A stretch of 11,499 nucleotides of DNA from Gammaproteobacteria bacterium (GTDB taxonomy: Bacteria; Pseudomonadota; Gammaproteobacteria; Steroidobacterales; BM003). The translations under genes and the position numbers were made by a program. The stretch lies in assembly GCA_026193125.1 (NCBI GenBank), contig JAPHSC010000426.1, positions 1 to 11,499 on the forward strand, written 5' to 3'. Shown here in pieces: positions 6,848 to 11,499 of this stretch. The notes under the pieces were generated by a model, which saw only the letters and a program-made list of their open reading frames with translations, searched no databases and had not been told where the DNA came from. Positions within the stretch are counted from its first letter, which is position 1. Every line of letters starts with the position of its first letter.

Positions 6848-7828
6848 TCACATCACGCCGGCGCGCAGCAGGTCGTGGATGTGCAGCACCCCAACCAGTT
6901 GATCCTTCTCGTCCACCACCAGCAGCGACGTGATCTTGTAGGTTTGCATCATGCGCACAGCCTCGGCTGCAAGCAGATCGGGCTGAATAGTGCGACCCCG
7001 TGGGGTCATGACGTCACGCATCAGGGTGGTTAGCAGATCCAGGGATTCATCGATGGCGCGACGCAGGTCACCGTCGGTAAATACGCCGACCAGCTGATTG
7101 CGTTCATCAAAGACGGTAGTCATACCCAGACCCTTGCGTGTCATCTCCAGCAGGCCCTCACTCAGCGGCCCGTCAGCCTGGATGCGCGGAATTCCCTCGC
7201 CGGTATGCATGAGATCACCCACACGCAATAGCAGGCGACGGCCAAGACTGCCGCTGGGGTGGGAGCGCGCAAAGTCCTCTTCCGTAAATCCACGTGCCTC
7301 AAGCAAGGCCACGGCCAGGGCATCCCCAAATGCCAGTGTGGCGGTCGTACTGGCCGTAGGCGCCAGGTTCAGCGGGCAGGCTTCCTCTGTCACGCTTACG
7401 TCCAGATTGACGTCCGCAACCTTGGCCAGCGTGGAGTTCGGGCTTCCTGTCATGCTTATCAGCTTCACACCCAGGCGTTTTATCATGGGCAGGATGGTGA
7501 TCAGTTCTCTGGTTTCACCGGAATTGGAAATGGCCAAGACCACGTCCGGACCGGTAATCATTCCCAGGTCACCATGACTTGCTTCACCCGGGTGCACAAA
7601 AAAAGCCGGGCTGCCGGTGCTGGCAAGGGTGGCGGCAATCTTGCTGCCTATGTGACCGGATTTGCCCATGCCGATTACCACGATCCGGCCCTGGCACTCG
7701 AGGCAAATCTCGCAGGCCCGGACAAACTCCTCATCTACACGTTCCATCAGCGCTGTCACCGCGCCAGCCTCGGTCTGCAGGACCTTGCGCGCCAGTGTCT
7801 TAATGCGGTCTTGATCTTTTATGGGCAT
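6848..7828 (-). CDS. kdsD: Arabinose-5-phosphate isomerase KdsD
   Basis: KdsD interconverts ribulose-5-phosphate and arabinose-5-phosphate, the first step of Kdo synthesis. The 326-aa product (E. coli 328) has an N-terminal SIS sugar-isomerase domain (about 40-180) with GMGKSGHIGSKIA (Lys56), HPGEASHGDLGM (His85), SNSGETREL (101-109) and a His190 in FARSHPSGSLGRR. These match the Lys, His, Glu and His catalytic set of E. coli KdsD. Two C-terminal CBS domains follow (about 206-265 and 272-326), ending in LLVVDEKDQLVGVLHIHDLLRAG. The order yrbG-kdsD-kdsC-lptC is that of E. coli. The gap to yrbG is 53 bp and to kdsC 117 bp. The ribosome site is weak. Confidence 0.97.
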   Translation of the reverse strand: MPIKDQDRIKTLARKVLQTEAGAVTALMERVDEEFVRACEICLECQGRIVVIGMGKSGHIGSKIAATLASTGSPAFFVHPGEASHGDLGMITGPDVVLAISNSGETRELITILPMIKRLGVKLISMTGSPNSTLAKVADVNLDVSVTEEACPLNLAPTASTTATLAFGDALAVALLEARGFTEEDFARSHPSGSLGRRLLLRVGDLMHTGEGIPRIQADGPLSEGLLEMTRKGLGMTTVFDERNQLVGVFTDGDLRRAIDESLDLLTTLMRDVMTPRGRTIQPDLLAAEAVRMMQTYKITSLLVVDEKDQLVGVLHIHDLLRAGVM

Positions 7829-7881
7829 GCTGTAAATCCGGCGTTGTGCGGCGATGCTGTGCGCTGTATCTCGCCCCGGCG

Positions 7882-8847
7882 CTACAGCGTGAAGGTAATC
7901 GTATAGTAGTGGTAGGCGACGAATGCTGCCACCAGGGCCATGCCTTCACTGCGATGGAGCTTGCCTCGCCCGCCGAAATCGTAGGTCATGGCGAACAGCA
8001 CCAGGGTCAGCCCTATCATGACAGGCAAATGCAAGGTCAGCATCTTGTTGCCCATGACTATCGGGTGAATCGCGGCCGCCGGACCAATTACCGCCAGGGT
8101 GTTGAACATGTTTGAGCCGATGACATTGCCGATGGCCAGGCCATGTTCGTTTTTCAGGGCGCTTACCACCGTGACTGCCAGTTCGGGGAGACTGGTCCCT
8201 ACTGCAACGATGGTGAGTCCTATAATAACGTCGCTGATTCCTATGGCCCTGGCGATTTCCTCGGCTCCCCACACAAGCAAATTGGCACCCAGCAAGAGCA
8301 CGGCCAGTCCCAGGATCAGCCAGCCAGCCGCTGCGCCCATTTTTACGTCCGAGGGGATTTCCTCGTCGAACTCCTTGCGAATTGGATCGGTTGCTGCCGA
8401 GCGGAACCCGATCTTGGCGATCCAGTACATCAACAGGCCCAGGCTACCCATGAGTACGTAGCCGTCTACGGGGCCTATATAGCCATCCATAGCCAGCATG
8501 ACCAGCAACAGGGTAACCGCCAGCAAGGCCGGTATTTCTCTGCGCGTGGTTTCAGATTCCAGCCTGATCGGGCAGATAATGGCGGTAACGCCCAGCACGA
8601 GGGCGATATTGGCTATGTTGGAACCAACGGCGTTGCCTATCGCCAATCCGGGAGCGTCATGGATAGAAGCTGTGATGGACACCAGAATCTCGGGAAGCGA
8701 GGTCGCGAAAGCGACGATGGTGAGGCCGATCATCAGCGGTGAAATGCCCATATTGCGTGCCGCCGCACCGGCGCCAAGCACGAAACGGTCAGCGCCCCAG
8801 ACCAGCAGCAGGAAGCCCGCGAGCATGGCTGCGGAGAATATCAACAT
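7882..8847 (-). CDS. yrbG: YrbG-type calcium/sodium antiporter (CaCA family)
   Basis: This is an inner-membrane cation/Ca2+ exchanger of the CaCA superfamily. YrbG of E. coli is a member whose deletion gives little phenotype. The 321-aa protein is very hydrophobic and shows the inverted duplication typical of the family: alpha-1 GLTIVAFATSLPE (41-53) with GNAVGSNIANI (71-81), and alpha-2 GLTIVAVGTSLPE (210-222) with GNVIGSNMFNT (240-250). Ion-binding acids Glu53 and Glu222 and the GSN motifs are kept. A short charged loop (about 150-170, RKEFDEEIPSD) separates the halves. The ATG at 8847 has a GGAAGG site. It heads the leftward block and is divergent from ibaG, with the mla genes missing between them. 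Ion specificity cannot be read from sequence. Confidence 0.94.
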   Translation of the reverse strand: MLIFSAAMLAGFLLLVWGADRFVLGAGAAARNMGISPLMIGLTIVAFATSLPEILVSITASIHDAPGLAIGNAVGSNIANIALVLGVTAIICPIRLESETTRREIPALLAVTLLLVMLAMDGYIGPVDGYVLMGSLGLLMYWIAKIGFRSAATDPIRKEFDEEIPSDVKMGAAAGWLILGLAVLLLGANLLVWGAEEIARAIGISDVIIGLTIVAVGTSLPELAVTVVSALKNEHGLAIGNVIGSNMFNTLAVIGPAAAIHPIVMGNKMLTLHLPVMIGLTLVLFAMTYDFGGRGKLHRSEGMALVAAFVAYHYYTITFTL

Positions 8848-9122
8848 GCCGGCACCTTCCCTGAATTGTTTACCGGGCAGCGCCAGTGATGGTGATGCGG
8901 GAATGGGGTTGGTTTGGCTCTGAGTCTACGTATCATCGGTTCTTATAATAGGCATTGTTGTCGCGGGTTTTGGCGGCTCGCTCCAATCATACACGGTAGA
9001 GTGAAACTGTTGTGAGAGTGATTTTGCCAACAGGGCCAACGATGTCCGCGTATTTTCGTTACAATCCTGCTCCCGACGGGCACCCGGGCGGATTATTGGT
9101 CCGCGGGACTATGGAGAGCAAG
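8848..9122. promoter_or_regulatory. Divergent intergenic region yrbG / ibaG
   Basis: These 275 bp separate the start codons of two divergent genes and must hold promoters for both directions unless transcripts start elsewhere. Rightward, TACAAT at 9060-9065 is a good -10 candidate, but no convincing -35 lies 16-18 bp upstream; a direct repeat GCCAAC-AGG-GCCAAC (9026-9040) lies there instead. Leftward, the complement of 8941-8950 gives an AT-rich CTATTATAAGA that could be a -10, also without a good -35. No small gene is convincing: an in-frame extension of ibaG back to 9012 lacks a ribosome site and family similarity. Confidence 0.45.
9083..9107 (+). promoter_or_regulatory. Leader stem-loop before the ibaG ribosome site
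   Basis: GCGGA (9088-9092) pairs with TCCGC (9100-9104) around the loop TTATTGG. The stem continues as CCC (9083-9085) with GGG (9105-9107) across a two-base GG bulge. The structure ends 5 nt before the GGAG ribosome site at 9113-9116. A competing small hairpin CGGG-CA-CCCG spans 9077-9086. It could affect ibaG translation, or be chance pairing in GC-rich DNA. Confidence 0.35.
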
Positions 9123-9374
9123 ATGCAGTGCGAAGAAATTGAGAACTTGATCAGTGGGGGGCTGGAATGCGCCAGTGTAAGAGTGCGCAGTGACGATGGC
9201 ACCCATTTCGATGCGCTGGTGATCAGTGAGGAGTTCCAGGGCCAGGCCAGAATACGCCGGCACCAGATGATCTACGCGACACTGGGGGCATTGATGGGGC
9301 GAGAAATTCATGCCATGTCGATCCAGGCGATGACTCCGCAGGAGTGGGCCGCCCGCGGATCCAGCAACGGGTAG
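9123..9374 (+). CDS. ibaG: BolA-family protein IbaG
   Basis: IbaG (YrbA) is a small BolA-like protein that works with monothiol glutaredoxin in handling Fe-S clusters and is linked to acid and envelope stress. The start is the ATG at 9123, with GGAG 6 nt upstream; this gives 83 aa, against 84 in E. coli. The BolA fold is clear: helix CEEIENLISG, strand ASVRVRSDDGTHFDALVIS, helix RIRRHQMIYATLGALM, and the hallmark EIHAMSIQAMTPQEW with the conserved His63 that ligates Fe-S in this family. An upstream open frame to 9012 has no ribosome site. It lies 7 bp before murA as in E. coli, so the two are almost surely co-transcribed. The upstream mla genes found in E. coli are missing. Confidence 0.95.
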   Translation: MQCEEIENLISGGLECASVRVRSDDGTHFDALVISEEFQGQARIRRHQMIYATLGALMGREIHAMSIQAMTPQEWAARGSSNG

Positions 9375-9381
9375 GATTTAC

Positions 9382-10641
9382 GTGAATAAACTGAAAATAA
9401 CCGGTGGACGGCGATTGGACGGCGAAGTCCTCATCTCCGGCGCGAAAAACGCCGCCCTGCCTATCCTGGCAGGTTGCTTGCTGGCCGAAACGCCGGTCCT
9501 GTTACGCAATATTCCACACCTGCGGGACGTGACCACCACCATTGAGCTGTTAAGCCGTATGGGTGTCGAGGTCACGGTGCATGACCAGATGGGTATTGAA
9601 GTGGATGCCTCCGGTGTGGACAAGCTGGAGGCGCCCTATGAACTGGTCAAGACCATGCGTGCCTCCATACTGGTTTTGGGCCCCTTGCTGGCGCGCTATG
9701 GTCGGGCCGACGTATCGCTGCCCGGGGGTTGTGCTATCGGAGCGCGGCCGGTGGATTTGCACGTCGCGGGTCTGCGTGAAATGGGCGCGGAAATACAGAT
9801 CGACAATGGCTATATTCGTGCCAGGGCAAGGCGTTTGCGCGGCGCCCGGTTGGTCTTGGATACGGTCACGGTGACCGGTACCGAGAATCTGTTGATGGCT
9901 GCCACCCTGGCCGACGGGCAAACCACCATCGAAAATGCGGCCAGGGAGCCCGAGGTGGTTGACCTGGCCAATTTCCTTATAGCCATGGGGGCGCAAATTT
10001 CGGGCGCCGGCACGGATACCATCGTGGTTGAGGGAGTCGATAAGCTGGAGGGTGCCGAGTATACGGTCTTGCCGGACAGGATAGAGGCGGGCACCTATCT
10101 GCTTGCAGCGGCGATAACCGGGGGCAGGGTAAAGGTACGCAAGGTTCGCCCCGAGCATCTTGACGCGATACTGGCGAAGCTGAGAATGGCTGGCGCCACG
10201 GTGACAGTGGATGGGGATACCGTCGAAGTGGATATGCGGGGTCGCAGGCCCGACTCGGTGGATTTGAGGACTGCACCCTATCCCGGTTTTCCCACCGACA
10301 TGCAGGCCCAGTTTACGGCCCTCAATGCCGTGGCCAACGGAGTTGGAGCCATAACCGAAACAGTCTTTGAGAATCGTTTTATGCATGCCCAGGAATTGCA
10401 GCGCATGGGCGCGGATATTCGGATTGAGGGAAACACGGCGATTGTAACCGGGGTGCCCCGCCTGACCGGCGCCCCCGTCATGGCCACGGATTTGCGCGCC
10501 TCGGCCAGCTTGGTCCTGGCCGGTCTGGTGGCGGAAGGGGATACCATTGTCGACCGTATCTACCATATCGACAGGGGTTATGAGCGTATCGAGGAGAAGC
10601 TCTCGGCGCTGGGTGCGACGATTCAACGGATTTCCGACTAG
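9382..10641 (+). CDS. murA: UDP-N-acetylglucosamine 1-carboxyvinyltransferase MurA
   Basis: MurA transfers enolpyruvate from PEP to UDP-GlcNAc, the first committed step of peptidoglycan synthesis in the cytoplasm. The 419-aa product has exactly the E. coli length. Visible residues include Lys22-Asn23 in GAKNAALP, the active-site loop LPGGCAIGARPVDLH with Cys117 (E. coli Cys115, the residue modified by fosfomycin, so this enzyme should be of the sensitive type), and YPGFPTDMQAQ with the catalytic Asp near 305. Start is GTG at 9382, with AGGA inside the ibaG stop region 5 nt upstream, so it is coupled to ibaG. The convergent degS-like gene ends only 6 bp beyond its stop, with no terminator visible between them. 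Confidence 0.98.
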   Translation: MNKLKITGGRRLDGEVLISGAKNAALPILAGCLLAETPVLLRNIPHLRDVTTTIELLSRMGVEVTVHDQMGIEVDASGVDKLEAPYELVKTMRASILVLGPLLARYGRADVSLPGGCAIGARPVDLHVAGLREMGAEIQIDNGYIRARARRLRGARLVLDTVTVTGTENLLMAATLADGQTTIENAAREPEVVDLANFLIAMGAQISGAGTDTIVVEGVDKLEGAEYTVLPDRIEAGTYLLAAAITGGRVKVRKVRPEHLDAILAKLRMAGATVTVDGDTVEVDMRGRRPDSVDLRTAPYPGFPTDMQAQFTALNAVANGVGAITETVFENRFMHAQELQRMGADIRIEGNTAIVTGVPRLTGAPVMATDLRASASLVLAGLVAEGDTIVDRIYHIDRGYERIEEKLSALGATIQRISD

Positions 10642-10647
10642 CAAGGC

Positions 10648-11499
10648 CTATTCAGGGCGCTCCACCAGCTGAGTGCTCGCATGGAAGCTCTTGCCCGCGC
10701 GTATGCCCACCAGCTCTATGGTGCTGCCTGGCTGCAATGCCGCCACGATGTTGACCGCGCTCTGCCGCACCAGGATAGGCTGGCCGTTAATCTCGGTGAG
10801 TACGTCCTGCGCCTGCAGACCGGCCGCCGCCGCCGGGCTGTCCTCATACACGTAACGCAACTCTATGCCGTTGGCCGATTCCAGCTTCAGGGCTTTTGCG
10901 CGCGCCGGGTCCAGGTCTACAGCATCCACACCGAGCCAGCCACGAATCACTCGGCCACGGGCTTTGAGTTGCTGCATCACTCCTCGTGCCAGGTTTACCG
11001 GTATGGCAAACCCGATGCCCTCTGGCAGAATTTGTTCCAGTGCCAGGGCAGGTTCCAGCGTCGCGATATTGATGCCCACCAGTTCACCCCGCGTGTTTAT
11101 CAGCGCGCCGCCCGAATTGCCGAGGTTGATCGCGGCATCGGTCTGGATAAAGTCGCCGATCAAGGTCAGTCCGAGCTGCCAGCGCCCGGTGGCGCTGACG
11201 ATGCCCTGGGTGACTGTCTGGCCCAGGCCGTACGGGTTGCCAATGGCAAGCACAACATCGCCAATTTCCAGAGTGTCGGAGCGTCCCAGCCTGATCGCCG
11301 GAAGACCGTCCAGAGGAATTCGCAGCAGGGCCAGGTCGGTGGGTCTGTCTGTGCCAATGACCTCGGGGGAAAGGCTGCGTCCATCCGCCAGTTGGACGGT
11401 TATTTTCTCGGCTCCGTCGATCACATGAAAATTGGTCAATATATAGCCAGTCGAATCCACGATGACGCCTGAGCCAAGGTTATTGCTCAAGCCGGAACC
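10648..11499 (-). CDS. degS: DegS/AlgW-type periplasmic serine protease, C-terminal part (cut by window edge)
   Basis: DegS (AlgW in pseudomonads) is a membrane-anchored trimeric HtrA protease. It senses misfolded outer-membrane proteins through its PDZ domain and cuts the anti-sigma factor RseA/MucA to release sigma-E. The frame is open to the right edge, so the N-terminal anchor and first part of the protease are missing; the TTG at 11490 is internal, not a start. The triad is visible: His in LTNFHVI, Asp in TDLALLRI 30 residues later, and Ser in NLGNSGGALIN. The spacing nearly matches E. coli DegS (His96, Asp126, Ser201). LPEGIGFAIPVNLA and GRVIRGWLGV link to a single PDZ domain (about the last 95 residues), ending ...ERPE. 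One PDZ domain and NLGNSGG (NHGNSGG in DegS, NPGNSGG in DegP) favour DegS over DegP/DegQ. It is convergent with murA. Confidence 0.92.
   Translation of the reverse strand, partial: GSGLSNNLGSGVIVDSTGYILTNFHVIDGAEKITVQLADGRSLSPEVIGTDRPTDLALLRIPLDGLPAIRLGRSDTLEIGDVVLAIGNPYGLGQTVTQGIVSATGRWQLGLTLIGDFIQTDAAINLGNSGGALINTRGELVGINIATLEPALALEQILPEGIGFAIPVNLARGVMQQLKARGRVIRGWLGVDAVDLDPARAKALKLESANGIELRYVYEDSPAAAAGLQAQDVLTEINGQPILVRQSAVNIVAALQPGSTIELVGIRAGKSFHASTQLVERPE

Noticed and set aside
6848..7828. Alternative call GutQ (paralogous arabinose-5-phosphate isomerase)
   Set aside because: The neighbours kdsC and lptC and the full SIS plus two CBS layout fit KdsD; GutQ is tied to the glucitol operon.
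7259..7906. A 215-codon open frame antisense to kdsD
   Set aside because: Shadow of a clearly conserved gene; composition is not protein-like and no ribosome site is evident.
9012..9122. N-terminal extension of the BolA-like protein
   Set aside because: The frame is open, but the BolA family starts at the ATG at 9123, which has a GGAG site 6 nt upstream; the extension contains the probable promoter and leader.
9550..10644. A 364-codon open frame antisense to murA
   Set aside because: It is read exactly in register with murA codons on the opposite strand, a frame that stays open when Leu/Ser codons TTA, CTA and TCA are avoided. Its product is Gly/His/Gln/Arg-rich with no fold pattern, and murA is unmistakable.
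1..11499. Mobile elements, CRISPR, tRNA/rRNA, phage or defence genes
   Set aside because: No terminal inverted repeats, regular spaced repeats, cloverleaf sequences or relevant protein motifs were seen. The window is nearly filled by conserved housekeeping genes.

Overview
This window reads as chromosomal core DNA of a gammaproteobacterium outside the Enterobacterales. It has moderately high G+C (about 55-60% by eye), an Lpt/Kdo lipopolysaccharide system, sigma-54 with its nitrogen-PTS neighbours, and a DegS-type protease. No transposase, integrase, tRNA, rRNA or CRISPR array is visible. Nearly every base belongs to a recognisable housekeeping gene, and I see no clearly new multi-gene system. 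The interest lies in how this copy of a conserved locus departs from its relatives.

Layout. From about 8847 down to 1, a leftward block runs yrbG-like Ca2+/Na+ antiporter, kdsD, kdsC, lptC, lptA, lptB, rpoN, hpf, ptsN, rapZ, and the 5' part of mgtE, which leaves the window at base 1. From 9123 to 10641 the rightward pair ibaG-murA is transcribed away from it. A DegS/AlgW-type periplasmic protease, cut by the right edge, runs leftward into murA with only 6 bp between the stop codons.

Function. KdsD and KdsC supply Kdo for the LPS inner core. LptC, LptA and LptB are parts of the bridge and motor that move LPS to the outer membrane. MurA commits UDP-GlcNAc to peptidoglycan. RapZ-family proteins in enterobacteria control GlmS and so the supply of the same sugar. 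DegS starts the sigma-E envelope stress response. The locus is therefore an envelope-synthesis and stress cluster, joined to sigma-54 (RpoN), ribosome hibernation (HPF) and the nitrogen PTS (PtsN). Tight coupling is seen at kdsC/lptC (2 nt), lptC/lptA (overlap), lptA/lptB (ATGA) and ptsN/rapZ (TGATG).

Departures from the E. coli-type order: (1) mlaFEDCB, normally between yrbG and ibaG, is absent; (2) npr (ptsO), normally after rapZ, is absent and mgtE follows directly; (3) a perfect GC-rich hairpin with a T-run, which looks like an intrinsic terminator, sits between hpf and ptsN; (4) RapZ lacks the C-terminal basic residues used by E. coli RapZ to bind small RNA; (5) rpoN appears to start at TTG. 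Items 2, 3 and 4 all fall in the ptsN-rapZ part of the operon.
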